Assembly (NCBI GenBank): GCA_913063225.1
Contig: CAJXYP010000012.1
Coordinates: 27,331 to 91,330, forward strand
Direction: 5' to 3'
DNA: 64,000 bases
From: an uncultured Cellvibrionales bacterium
GTDB taxonomy: Bacteria; Pseudomonadota; Gammaproteobacteria; Pseudomonadales; GM7GCV1
Translations under genes and position numbers: made by a program
Shown: one piece after another, positions 25,952 through 34,264 of the stretch
How positions within the stretch are numbered: the stretch's first letter is position 1
How the letters are laid out: each line of letters opens with the position of its first letter
Notes under the pieces: model-generated
Databases searched by the model: none
The model's input: only the letters and a program-made list of their open reading frames with translations
Told to the model about the DNA's origin: nothing

Positions 25952-27979
25952 CTAAACAAATAACCAAGAAGGTATCCAGCCAGGCAATAAGGCCGGCAAC
26001 TGACTTTCCAGCCAAGCGGGATACCAAAACAGATGCATTACGCGGTCATAAAAACCGATCATAAATGCCCAAGCGCAAAGGCTGTAGATTAAGCAGGTGC
26101 GTAGTCTGTAGCCGCCCCAGAACTTCAAATAGAACCCAATAAATAGCGGCAGCGCAAGCTTTTGACCAATAATCAGCATTACCAAGACCATCAATATCAG
26201 AGACCCCATAAATAGGGACGCTTTACCAAATACCGCATCCTTACTGGCGCGAGTTACTGCGTTCCGAAACCCGGCTTCGGTAGCTAGTGTTTTGCGAAAG
26301 GTGAATCCATCATTAACTACCGCGAAGAAGGTAAAAATCGCACCGCAGATGCCTAGTAAAACTGGGAACTGCTTGACGGAATTTGGCCAGTCCGTTGCAA
26401 GAACCGTAGCCGATGAAAAAATCACTAAGAACAGTATGGACAAGGGTAGTGAGAAAACGGGACTACCAGATACACCCTCACCCTGAGTAATGTTGGCACC
26501 ATCGCGTTTTTGTCTGAGGATGCCTCTAATAACCACAAAGAGCGTCACCGCAATAACCAGAGAAATAACAACAACGATGGGACGCTGAAGCCATTCAAAA
26601 CCATCGTAAACACGACCGGTAAGCAGATAGGCATTTTCCATAATACTGCCCAATACCAAAGCCAGTACTAAGGGAGGTCGTGGCCAAGCTCCGCGCTTCA
26701 TAAAGAAGCCAACTACTCCCATCGTTAAGCAAACCACCCAATCGCCGATATCCCCGCCACCTAACCAAGCACCCATAAAGACAAACATAATGATCGCCGG
26801 AACGATCATATGTCCGGGTAAAAATGCCAGCTTAGCCACATGTCTGGCAGTAAGCAGAAGCAACATAGTAGCCAACATATTGGCGATGGCGATGGACCAG
26901 ACCATACTAAAGGTCGTGGTAATTTCTGTGGTGAGCATCTCCGGGCCAGGTTTCAGGCCAACGATTAGTAATGCCCCAAGCAGTATCGCAGCACCCAAAC
27001 TACCAGGCACCCCAAAAGCAACGGTAGGTATTAGGGAACCACCACGGGTAGCATTATTTGCCGCTTCAGGTGCGATTACTCCACGAATATCGCCCTTGCC
27101 AAATTGTGATTTATCTTTGGCGGATTGCACGGCGTGACCATAGGCCAGCCAGTCAACGATGGATGCGCCCAAACCCGGCAACATGCCTATATAGGTTCCA
27201 ATAGTTGCGCAACGCACGGCGAGCCACCAATGGCGGGCTGCGTCCTTAACGCCATCCAAAATACCTCCGCCCTCGACTTCCGCACTATCAGTACGGGAAA
27301 TAGATCGGTTTCGGATGGCCAATTCCATAAGCTCTGGCAGTGCAAACAAGCCAAGAACTACAGGAATCATTGGCAAGCCGTCTATTAAATAGCCAACACC
27401 AAAATAATAACGAGGTATGGCGCCGGAATCAGAGTAACCGACCGTAGACATCAGCAAACCCAATGCGGCCACCGCCAGACCCTTGGACAATGATCCTCCG
27501 CTTAGCGAACCGACCATAGTCAGACCAAGTACGCCCAGCATAAATATCTCAGGCGAGCTAAATGATTGAATAACCGGGCGAATCAGCGGCAGAGATAGGG
27601 CCAATACTAAAGCCCCGAAGACACCACCAAAGGCAGAAGTTGTGAAGGCAGCGCCAAGCGCTCGCGCCGCATGACCCTTTTGCGCGAGCGGGTAACCGTC
27701 GAGAATTGTCGCTTGGGAGGCAGATGTGCCGGGCACACCGAGCATTACGGAGGAAATGGTATCGCTGGTTGAGGTAACGGCATACATGCCCAGTAACAGC
27801 GCAAAGGCAGAGACCGGGTCCATACCAAAGGTGAACGGCAGAAGCACAACCATGCCAATAATGACGCCCAGCCCAGGAATTATGCCGAGGAAAATCCCGA
27901 ATAGAACGCCCAAAAACAAGAAGCCTATTGTTGGCCACTGTAATACCAGTAGCAAACCAGTTAACAGGTCACTGAACAT
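25952..27979 (-). CDS. tctA: TctA-TctB fusion, tripartite tricarboxylate transporter membrane protein
   Basis: Inner-membrane protein of 675 residues. About residues 1-500 are the large TctA subunit: G-I-F-L-G-I-I-P-G-L-G, G-V-P-G-T-S-A-S-Q-A-T-I-L-D-G-Y-P-L-A-Q-K-G, L-P-G-L-G-A-S-I-V-D-W, G-V-P-G-S-L-G-A-A. After a hydrophilic linker (K-R-D-G-A-N-I-T-Q) the last 160 or so residues have four hydrophobic segments and look like the small TctB subunit. TctA and TctB are normally separate, so a fusion explains the absence of a tctB gene. Uptake is ion-driven, with TctC (23909) as binding protein. Confidence 0.88.
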   Translation of the reverse strand: MFSDLLTGLLLVLQWPTIGFLFLGVLFGIFLGIIPGLGVIIGMVVLLPFTFGMDPVSAFALLLGMYAVTSTSDTISSVMLGVPGTSASQATILDGYPLAQKGHAARALGAAFTTSAFGGVFGALVLALSLPLIRPVIQSFSSPEIFMLGVLGLTMVGSLSGGSLSKGLAVAALGLLMSTVGYSDSGAIPRYYFGVGYLIDGLPMIPVVLGLFALPELMELAIRNRSISRTDSAEVEGGGILDGVKDAARHWWLAVRCATIGTYIGMLPGLGASIVDWLAYGHAVQSAKDKSQFGKGDIRGVIAPEAANNATRGGSLIPTVAFGVPGSLGAAILLGALLIVGLKPGPEMLTTEITTTFSMVWSIAIANMLATMLLLLTARHVAKLAFLPGHMIVPAIIMFVFMGAWLGGGDIGDWVVCLTMGVVGFFMKRGAWPRPPLVLALVLGSIMENAYLLTGRVYDGFEWLQRPIVVVISLVIAVTLFVVIRGILRQKRDGANITQGEGVSGSPVFSLPLSILFLVIFSSATVLATDWPNSVKQFPVLLGICGAIFTFFAVVNDGFTFRKTLATEAGFRNAVTRASKDAVFGKASLFMGSLILMVLVMLIIGQKLALPLFIGFYLKFWGGYRLRTCLIYSLCAWAFMIGFYDRVMHLFWYPAWLESQLPALLPGWIPSWLFV

Positions 27980-28019
27980 TCATTCTCCCCCGAGAAACTA
28001 GCTTGGGTATCTATTTGTT

Positions 28020-28868
28020 TTACTCTTCATCCTTGATGGGATTACTCAGCACACCGATCGAAGATATCTCAACCTCGATGGTATCCCCGTCTTTCATCCA
28101 AACAAACGGATCACGACCAAAGCCCACCCCACCAGGAGTTCCCGTGACTATTACATCGCCCGGACAAAGCGGACCAATAGTTGATAGATACTCGATAAGG
28201 TAAGGAATATCGAAACACAGATCGCTAAGTTCAGCGCTTTGCATCACCTCGCCATTCAATCGTGTTTCCAAACTTAGCTGTGTGGGATCAGGTATCTCAT
28301 CAGCGGTTACTAGCCATGGACCAAAGCTGCCGCTTTTGTAGAAGTTTTTACCTGCTGTAAAAAGCTGCGAATGCCTTTGGAAGTCTCGAATTGACCCGTC
28401 GTTGTAGCAGCTGTAACCAGCAATATAGGAGAGTGCGTCTTCGCGCTTAATATGATGGCCAGTCTTGCCGATTATCACCGCTAGCTCACCTTCAAAATCA
28501 AATCTTTCAGAAACCTTTGGTCGCAACATATTCTGTCCATGCCCAACCTGACACTGAGGATGGCGGATAAATACCCAGGGATATTCTGGTTTTTCGCGCT
28601 TCATCTCTTTGATATGCGTCATATAGTTAATACCGATGCAAAAAGTTTTCTGCGGCTCAGGTATAACCGGTAAATATTCTATTTCATCAATGGAAAAGTC
28701 AGCATTGCGCGTTGCGAGACCTTGAAGCTCCGCAAGAGCGTCTGCTTCGAGCACCTGCCGTAAGTCCGCATATTTGTCTCCCAGAATTGCTCCAGCATCG
28801 ACTATTCCGCCCTCAACCACCAACCCGTAACTGGCTTTGCCTTCTCTCGTAAAGCTGACTAACTTCAT
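28020..28868 (-). CDS. FAA hydrolase family enzyme (canonical metal site)
   Basis: Cytoplasmic 282-residue enzyme of the fumarylacetoacetate hydrolase superfamily, which hydrolyses or isomerises beta-diketo or acylpyruvate-type acids. R-F-D-F-E-G-E-L-A-V-I-I-G gives the paired Glu ligands, Y-N-D-G-S-I-R-D-F-Q the Asp ligand, and G-D-V-I-V-T-G-T-P-G-G-V-G the family loop. The start is preceded by AGGAT. It lies 8 bp after the amidohydrolase and 40 bp before the transporter gene. It is the likely second intracellular step for the imported compound, with FahA at 20304 as a distant relative. Confidence 0.88.
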   Translation of the reverse strand: MKLVSFTREGKASYGLVVEGGIVDAGAILGDKYADLRQVLEADALAELQGLATRNADFSIDEIEYLPVIPEPQKTFCIGINYMTHIKEMKREKPEYPWVFIRHPQCQVGHGQNMLRPKVSERFDFEGELAVIIGKTGHHIKREDALSYIAGYSCYNDGSIRDFQRHSQLFTAGKNFYKSGSFGPWLVTADEIPDPTQLSLETRLNGEVMQSAELSDLCFDIPYLIEYLSTIGPLCPGDVIVTGTPGGVGFGRDPFVWMKDGDTIEVEISSIGVLSNPIKDEE

Positions 28869-28876
28869 TTTGTATC

Positions 28877-29872
28877 CTATGAATTCCTGGAAATTATCTT
28901 GGATGCATTCTTATGCAGAATCGCTTCTTTGTCTGAATCTGAAATTTTCGCCTCGGCAATGGCATTTTGGGACCAAGAAGCACCAAATTTTGTACCATCG
29001 GTGCCCAACATAATTCGATGGGCACCATATGCCTCTACTGCGCGCTCGATACTACGCGCGCCCATAGAGTTACAGTCGACCATAACCTTGGACTTAAGAA
29101 TCTTAGAGGATGGCGTTTCCTGACTTGAATCACGATCCAAACTTATATGATCAAGGCGATCAAGTTCAAAAGGGATATTTCCGCCGAGATTGTGGCACTG
29201 CACCGTCACGTCCGGATAGTCTTCAAGAAAATCCGTCATACATAGCGTAACCATGTTGGAAGATATACGTGACTGCATATCCAGAGTAACACGCCGAGCG
29301 CGGGCGTTATCTACTTCATCACCGGGCGGGTAGGAGGTGTCATTCGGCAACATGCCCGTGTGAACCAATATATGTGCGCCGTGCTTTTGCGCTACGTCAA
29401 ATATCGGCCTAAAGGGTTGTGCGCTTTCAAGAGTCAAAAAGGCGTTTCCCGGTATAAGCGCACCGACAATGCCAGGCAAGGCTAGTGCGCGATCAAATTC
29501 TTCAGCAGCGATCTCAATATCAGCCAAAGGCAGAGTTGCGAGACCAAAGATACGGTTGGGGTGCTCCTCATGCAGTGAAGAAACTGCATCGGAATATAGA
29601 CGGGAAATAGCTAGCGCTTCTTGCACCGGCAATCGCTCAACGCCAAATACCGCGGAAATCGAAAATACGCCTGTATCAATATTATTGGCGTCCATCGCCT
29701 CGAGGCGCTTCGGCAAGCTGCCGTAGTCGCTCGGAAGTGGGAAAGCACCACGAGGCTGATGAATAAAATCTCGTCCGTTTTCATCCGCTTCGATTTTTGG
29801 CGCTGTATCGCGTTTTCGCATTTCATCCACAAGCTCGGATGGTATCCAATGCGAATGCATATCAATTGTCAT
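28877..29872 (-). CDS. Amidohydrolase-2 (ACMSD-like) family enzyme
   Basis: A 331-residue TIM-barrel metal enzyme without signal peptide. M-H-S-H-W at the N-terminus is the HxH metal pair, H-T-G-M near residue 175 the next His, V-Q-C-H-N-L-G-G and L-G-T-D-G-T complete the site. This family includes decarboxylases and hydrolases acting on aromatic-derived acids. It is the first gene of the ten-gene minus-strand run. The AT-rich stretch 29960-30030 just upstream is the best place for the operon promoter, but I cannot assign boxes with confidence. Confidence 0.83.
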   Translation of the reverse strand: MTIDMHSHWIPSELVDEMRKRDTAPKIEADENGRDFIHQPRGAFPLPSDYGSLPKRLEAMDANNIDTGVFSISAVFGVERLPVQEALAISRLYSDAVSSLHEEHPNRIFGLATLPLADIEIAAEEFDRALALPGIVGALIPGNAFLTLESAQPFRPIFDVAQKHGAHILVHTGMLPNDTSYPPGDEVDNARARRVTLDMQSRISSNMVTLCMTDFLEDYPDVTVQCHNLGGNIPFELDRLDHISLDRDSSQETPSSKILKSKVMVDCNSMGARSIERAVEAYGAHRIMLGTDGTKFGASWSQNAIAEAKISDSDKEAILHKNASKIISRNS

Positions 29873-30031
29873 ATTTAACCTAAACTAGTCCGCGTGGATC
29901 ACCATGGTGAGGCATACCTGATCCACAGGCATTATTTAATTCTGGTATCCATACACCAGAGTTTTTCAATCTTGCATGATGACAATTAGTAAATCAAATT
30001 AATTTATTTTGCTTATTAATATATTATTTTT

Positions 30032-30151
30032 ATGAAAATAAGGGTTAAACCTCTGCTCGCATTTTCTGCCGTAGCGAGAGCTACTCAGGGATCCGGATCA
30101 TCTATATTGTTTTGTATGTCTCAACACGCGCTGAGCATTCGAAACAACTGA
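30032..30151 (+). pseudogene. Possible LysR-type regulator remnant
   Basis: A 39-codon frame reads M-K-I-R-V-K-P-L-L-A-F-S-A-V-A-R then ...M-S-Q-H-A-L-S-I-R-N-N and stops. The F-x-A-V-A-R ... S-Q-x-A-L-S-x-x-I-R order is that of the LysR DNA-binding helix-turn-helix. A +1/-1 shift after the stop opens L-K-S-R-R-S-A-G-V-A-T-I-H-F, but nothing like a LysR effector domain follows before the next gene. It is divergent from the operon starting at 29872, where a LysR gene would be expected. The 353-bp gap 29873-30225 holds nothing else I can support, apart from its AT-rich left half. Confidence 0.3.
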
Positions 30152-30225
30152 AGAGTAGAAGATCGGCAGGTGTGGCCACCATCCACTTCATCGAGACAGT
30201 CGCCCAACTCAGAGATATCAGGTTT

Positions 30226-31353
30226 TTAGCGCCGAGCGTTATTTTCTCCACTCAACTCAACACAATCGAAAGCTTGCAGCGGTCTATCGCTGCGATTCCA
30301 TATGGATTGACCCGGTATAGGCTTACTAAAATTGAGAGGATCTGTTGCTTCATATTCACGAATCAACTGACCGCCGTCATCGGAAAGTCTTATTCGTTCC
30401 CGCACGCTCATTAGATTGCTGTGCAAAATGCCCGGATGAGGGAATAGCACACCGGCCTCAAAGCCGATCGTGTCGACAATCAACTCCTCATCCTCAAACC
30501 ATCCCACTGAATGACCAACCAAACTCTCTGTAACATTCTCAGGATGTTCAGGCGTATCCATATGAACCGTACGAACCACATCCATATATTGGTGCTTTAT
30601 GAATATGCGATCACCCTCCTGACTAATTTCAGATATACCATTGGGCTCGTGCGCTGCCCTCATAATACTTGCACCACTGCAAACCAAAGCAGGATCATCA
30701 AAGATACGATCGAAATCTTCCGACGCCGCTTGTCCTGCCTCGGTTAAATAGGCTGCGTAAATCCCCAAAGGGTTCTCTTCCGTACCCACTTCCTCTTCAC
30801 TTGGTTGCTCTCTATCAAAGGGAAAGGCGATTAGGTCACCGCCAAGGTCACCGTTCGGTCGATAGTGATTCGCGGTTCTCCAGCTTCCAAAGATGGTGCC
30901 GGAGGAATCAACTATGGGCACATTCGCGGACCCGGTCGATTGAGTCTCGGTGCCGGTTGAGCTGACAATAACGCCGCTACGCCCTACTTGGGTGCCGTCC
31001 TCAAGAGTCGCGCCGCCAAAGGCACAGCCATAGGGGTCGCGTCGTGCTGCGCTTCCGTTAACGGCAATCCTGTCTCCGGCTGCAAATAGTTCGTCGCTCC
31101 AGCCGGAATGACGAAGTATCACCGCTGCCTGCATTTCACAGTTGTAGTTGTTGGTATCGCCATCTGCGCCTTCAACATCGACGTAAATGTAGGAGTGCGG
31201 ATTTACAAATCTAAATTCCGTAACTACCCCACTAAAGCTTATCGGTTTGGTAGTGTCATAGTGAGGCGAAATGGAGTGGTGTGCCGTTGCTGATGACGCA
31301 AAAAAAACTAATAGCATCACGCTAAGTAGTTCTACAAATGCGAAGTACTTCAT
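30226..31353 (-). CDS. DUF6152-type exported protein (copy E)
   Basis: A 375-residue protein whose signal ends in A-T-A, leaving His-His-Ser-Ile. It is nearly collinear with copy A: H-H-S-x-x-P-H-[FY]-D-[ST]-T-K-P-I-S, G-V-V-T-E-F-R-F-V-N-P-H, A-A-R-R-D-P-Y-G-C, G-H-S-V-G-W-F-E-D-E-E-L-I-V-D-T-I-G-F-E-A-G-V-L-F-P-H-P-G, and a final F-D-C-V-E. GTGGGG lies nine bases before the ATG. It diverges from copy F across a 197-bp gap that should hold both promoters. Confidence 0.8.
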   Translation of the reverse strand: MKYFAFVELLSVMLLVFFASSATAHHSISPHYDTTKPISFSGVVTEFRFVNPHSYIYVDVEGADGDTNNYNCEMQAAVILRHSGWSDELFAAGDRIAVNGSAARRDPYGCAFGGATLEDGTQVGRSGVIVSSTGTETQSTGSANVPIVDSSGTIFGSWRTANHYRPNGDLGGDLIAFPFDREQPSEEEVGTEENPLGIYAAYLTEAGQAASEDFDRIFDDPALVCSGASIMRAAHEPNGISEISQEGDRIFIKHQYMDVVRTVHMDTPEHPENVTESLVGHSVGWFEDEELIVDTIGFEAGVLFPHPGILHSNLMSVRERIRLSDDGGQLIREYEATDPLNFSKPIPGQSIWNRSDRPLQAFDCVELSGENNARR

Positions 31354-31550
31354 ACTCTCGGCCCCACCTTGTTCGTAAAATGACTGTGTTTATATGACGG
31401 CTTCTGCGCTAGCAGACCCTATTTTCATCGATAATAATATATAACCGTTAAACTTCTCGATAGGCTAGACGCGTAAATTATTCGTCTAACTATCTGTCCA
31501 TCTATATTTAATCTAGATAATTCGCTATGACTTTAAATCGGGGGATCAAA

Positions 31551-32618
31551 ATGATCAAAGCTTTAACCACACTAGCTCTAGCCGCACTTGTTTCAGTACC
31601 AGCCTCTGCCCACCATAGTTGGGCCGTCGACTATGACACTGACAGCTTTGTAGAGATCGAAGGCGTTGTGTCTTCTATTAGATGGGTCAATCCTCATGTC
31701 AGCTTTAAGGTAGTGGTTAATGCCGACACAGCGTCGGAACAGATATGGGATATTGCAGGCACCTCGGTCAGTAACTTGGCGCGTATGGATGTAACTAAAA
31801 ATATCTTAGCCGTAGGGGACAATGTGCTTATGGCTGGCCACGCAGCTAAACGCTCGGATCATGGTATGTACATGGTCAATCTTTTACTGCCCGACGGCAG
31901 AGAAGCCATTTTTTCAGGCAGTGCAGAACCGCGCTGGTCAGGTGATCGCGTCGGAAATTCCGCTAGTCTTCGCGGCGAAGTGACCGAACAAGATATTTCA
32001 AAAAGGCCTGACTCAATATTTTCAGTATGGACCACGCTTACGGGTGTTCCCGAAAGCCGAACACTGCATCCAAGAGCCACTGCCGACTACCCTCTAAGTG
32101 AAGCAGCTCGTCAAAAAATTGCCGGCTACAACCCGGAAACGGATGACCCCTTTGGTAGCTGCTCACCCAAAGGAGGCTCCTTAGTGATGGATGCCCCATA
32201 TCCAGTTGAATTTATAGATCAGGGCGACACCATCTTATTTAAATTGGAAGAATACGATCTGGTTCGGACTATTCATCTGACGGATATTCATGATGACCGC
32301 AATATCGAGCCAAGCCTGCTGGGTTATTCAACTGCTCGCTGGCAAGACGACATACTATTAGTCACCACAACCAAGATTGATTACGCCTATCTTAATGTTG
32401 GATCCATTCCGAACTACATCCCGCAAAGCCAGCACGCGCAGTTCCAAGAGACTCTCAGGCTCGGTTCCGAGCACGACCGTTTGCACTATACCCTAACGGT
32501 CACCGACACAGAGATGCTGACCGAACCGTTAGTTATGAGAAAATATTATCAGTGGCGCCCGGGAGAGTCGGTGCAGCCTTATAGCTGCGATGAAGAGGGC
32601 TTGTTCCCTGCTGACTAG
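31551..32618 (+). CDS. DUF6152-type exported protein (copy F)
   Basis: ATG at 31551 chosen (GGGGATCAAA upstream); an earlier ATG at 31527 lacks such a site. The signal peptide ends in A-S-A, leaving His-His-Ser-Trp. First module: G-V-V-S-S-I-R-W-V-N-P-H-V-S-F-K-V. Second module: G-Y-S-T-A-R-W-Q-D-D-I-L-L-V-T-T and late Y-S-C-D-E. 355 residues. It is most like copy B. It stands alone on its strand and faces the SixA gene tail-to-tail. Confidence 0.8.
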   Translation: MIKALTTLALAALVSVPASAHHSWAVDYDTDSFVEIEGVVSSIRWVNPHVSFKVVVNADTASEQIWDIAGTSVSNLARMDVTKNILAVGDNVLMAGHAAKRSDHGMYMVNLLLPDGREAIFSGSAEPRWSGDRVGNSASLRGEVTEQDISKRPDSIFSVWTTLTGVPESRTLHPRATADYPLSEAARQKIAGYNPETDDPFGSCSPKGGSLVMDAPYPVEFIDQGDTILFKLEEYDLVRTIHLTDIHDDRNIEPSLLGYSTARWQDDILLVTTTKIDYAYLNVGSIPNYIPQSQHAQFQETLRLGSEHDRLHYTLTVTDTEMLTEPLVMRKYYQWRPGESVQPYSCDEEGLFPAD

Positions 32619-32633
32619 GGGAAGCGGCTGCTA

Positions 32634-32651
32634 TTTCGCAGAACCGCGAAA
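32634..32651. terminator. Hairpin between convergent genes
   Basis: TTTCGC and GCGAAA pair across a six-base loop in the 34-bp gap between the ends of DUF6152 copy F and the SixA gene. The U-tracts are weak. It is a candidate two-way terminator. Confidence 0.3.
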
Positions 32652-32652
32652 G

Positions 32653-33150
32653 CTAAATTTGATCAGCAAAGAATTCAGTGCGTTTAACTTGGGCCCCGCT
32701 GACGCTTTCTTGCCACAGAATCTTACCTTTGCCTTGCGCGACTTCGTCAGCCTCAATGCACAATAAGCTGCCGTTCGGAATAAGGATGTCTTCACCGGTT
32801 ATTAGCAGTACCAGAATACTGGTGCAGGACTGATGACTACTTATCATTATGTCTCCGTCCGCAGGATCAGTACTGGCCATAAACGTATTGAGCTCTGACA
32901 ACCGGCAACCGGTCGTCAGATTTTGGTCAACCACTCTCTCGCCCTCAAACTTCATGAGGTTGGTAGCTATATCGAGAGTATCGGTGACGCGCTTCATGGG
33001 ACTTGAATAGATATGCTTTACGCCGGTGAGCTCATCGAGCTTAAGGCGCACGATCTTTACGACTTCTTCACGGCCTTTCGATGTCAAAGCGCGCTCTGCG
33101 TCTGTAGAAGCATCGCCGGTTATGCCGTGGCGCAAAATAAATATCTTCAG
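32653..33150 (-). CDS. SixA-type histidine phosphatase, probable CTG start
   Basis: A small cytoplasmic phosphatase (phosphoglycerate-mutase fold). The catalytic R-H-G follows I-F-I-L, and later S-S-P-M-K-R and S-S-H-Q-S-C-T-S carry the second Arg and second His. In SixA proteins R-H-G is preceded by M-x-x-[FY]-[IL]-[LM]. Here the only matching start is CTG at 33148-33150, giving (M)-K-I-F-I-L-R-H-G, with GGAG eight bases upstream. A TTG at 33133-33135 would begin directly at R-H-G and remove the first beta strand. Target is unknown; SixA acts on phosphohistidine proteins in other bacteria. Confidence 0.75.
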   Translation of the reverse strand: MKIFILRHGITGDASTDAERALTSKGREEVVKIVRLKLDELTGVKHIYSSPMKRVTDTLDIATNLMKFEGERVVDQNLTTGCRLSELNTFMASTDPADGDIMISSHQSCTSILVLLITGEDILIPNGSLLCIEADEVAQGKGKILWQESVSGAQVKRTEFFADQI

Positions 33151-33190
33151 GTCGTTACTCCAAATATCATTGTTAGTGGCTTAAAAATAA

Positions 33191-33213
33191 AAAGGGAGCA
33201 AAAAGCTCCCTTT
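33191..33213 (-). terminator. Strong intrinsic terminator after the MBL-fold gene
   Basis: AAAGGGAGC and GCTCCCTTT form a 9-bp stem around a five-base loop. On the minus strand it is followed by TTTTTATTTTTAA, a good U-tract. It lies 33 bp after the stop of the MBL-fold gene and before the SixA gene, so the two are separate transcription units. Confidence 0.8.
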
Positions 33214-33246
33214 CTATATTACTTAATTGAAGCGGCTGGGTCTGTA

Positions 33247-34212
33247 CTAAGGCATCCGCGAATAGGCAGTAACGCTATCATCGATTATAAAGGTCATTAA
33301 ATCTTCACCGACGATTAGCGGTCCATCATAGTTAACGCGAGTTCGCGTCAATAGACTAGCTAGAGGCGCTTCAGGGAACTCAGGAGGATTACTCAACAGT
33401 ACCAAATGGGTATAAACCGCTAACTTTGGCCCTATTCTATCAAAGACTATGCCCGCCTCTTCCGGCAGTGTGTGATGAGCAACGATGCGGCGAATTTGTT
33501 CAGACGAGGCTAGTAGCTCATCGGATACCAAGGCCACTTCATGAATAACCAAATCAGCGCCTTCAGCAGCCGCAATAAGGTTTTCATCAAAGGTAGTGTC
33601 ACCGGAAATAACTACTGACCTACCATCGTAATCAACACGATAGCCATATGAGGGTTTGATTAACTCACCATGCTCTACCGCAAAGGCAGTTACGACAACG
33701 CCATCTTTTTCGAAAACCACACCATCCTCATCGAATTCGTGAGCAAGCGTATCAATGCCTTCTGGCGGCAATAGCTCGTCTGGAATTCGGACTCTGGTAT
33801 TCTCCGAAAAAGCTATCTCCATATGGTCGAGCATAGCCTTGGTACCCACTGGGCCCCAAACTTCGAAAGGCTCTGAGCGACGACCAAACCAGGGTGGTAT
33901 CCAGCCTGTCATCCACAGATCTGCAAGGCCATTGACATGATCGGAATGGAAGTGTGTAAGAAAGACTCCGTCTACGTCGCGCAACGGAATATTCAGCTGA
34001 ACCAAGCGCTGCGTCGCGCCTCTGCCTACATCAAAAAGCAGTTTTTGATTGTTGACCTCAACTAGGGTCGCGGGACCAAAGCGATCAACCCTAGGAATAG
34101 GGTCGCCCGTGCCAAGCAAAGTGACCTGGAAGTCACCTTGCGCGACGACTGAAGTCGAAAAAAACGCTGCAGATAAAGCGCTAAGAATTAGGAACTTACT
34201 GATACTACTCAT
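33247..34212 (-). CDS. Exported MBL-fold metallohydrolase (RNase Z/AtsA-like)
   Basis: A 321-residue protein with a signal peptide ending in V-V-A-Q. The mature part starts with Q-V-T-L-L-G-T-G-D-P, as in RNase Z-like and AtsA-type alkylsulfatase relatives. T-H-F-H-S-D-H-V-N-G is the HxHxDH metal motif; G-D-T-T-F-D holds the bridging Asp; I-V-A-H-H-T the last His. Export excludes tRNA processing, so it is a periplasmic hydrolase of unknown substrate. AGAAGAG precedes the ATG. Confidence 0.88.
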   Translation of the reverse strand: MSSISKFLILSALSAAFFSTSVVAQGDFQVTLLGTGDPIPRVDRFGPATLVEVNNQKLLFDVGRGATQRLVQLNIPLRDVDGVFLTHFHSDHVNGLADLWMTGWIPPWFGRRSEPFEVWGPVGTKAMLDHMEIAFSENTRVRIPDELLPPEGIDTLAHEFDEDGVVFEKDGVVVTAFAVEHGELIKPSYGYRVDYDGRSVVISGDTTFDENLIAAAEGADLVIHEVALVSDELLASSEQIRRIVAHHTLPEEAGIVFDRIGPKLAVYTHLVLLSNPPEFPEAPLASLLTRTRVNYDGPLIVGEDLMTFIIDDSVTAYSRMP

Positions 34213-34224
34213 TGAGGCTCTTCT

Positions 34225-34256
34225 CTAGGATGAATTCTAACTAGGATGAATTCTAA
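34225..34256. repeat. Perfect 16-bp tandem duplication
   Basis: CTAGGATGAATTCTAA occurs twice with no spacer (34225-34240 and 34241-34256), in the gap between the MBL-fold gene and the DUF2165 gene. Each unit contains GAATTC. It looks like a recent slippage duplication. It lies 13 bp before the MBL-fold ATG and could alter leader length or spacing. Confidence 0.85.
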
Positions 34257-34264
34257 GCGATTGC

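Noticed and set aside
31466..31488. TAGACG/CGTCTA inverted repeat in the gap between DUF6152 copies E and F
   Set aside because: Six-base arms with an 11-base spacer are too weak to call an operator.
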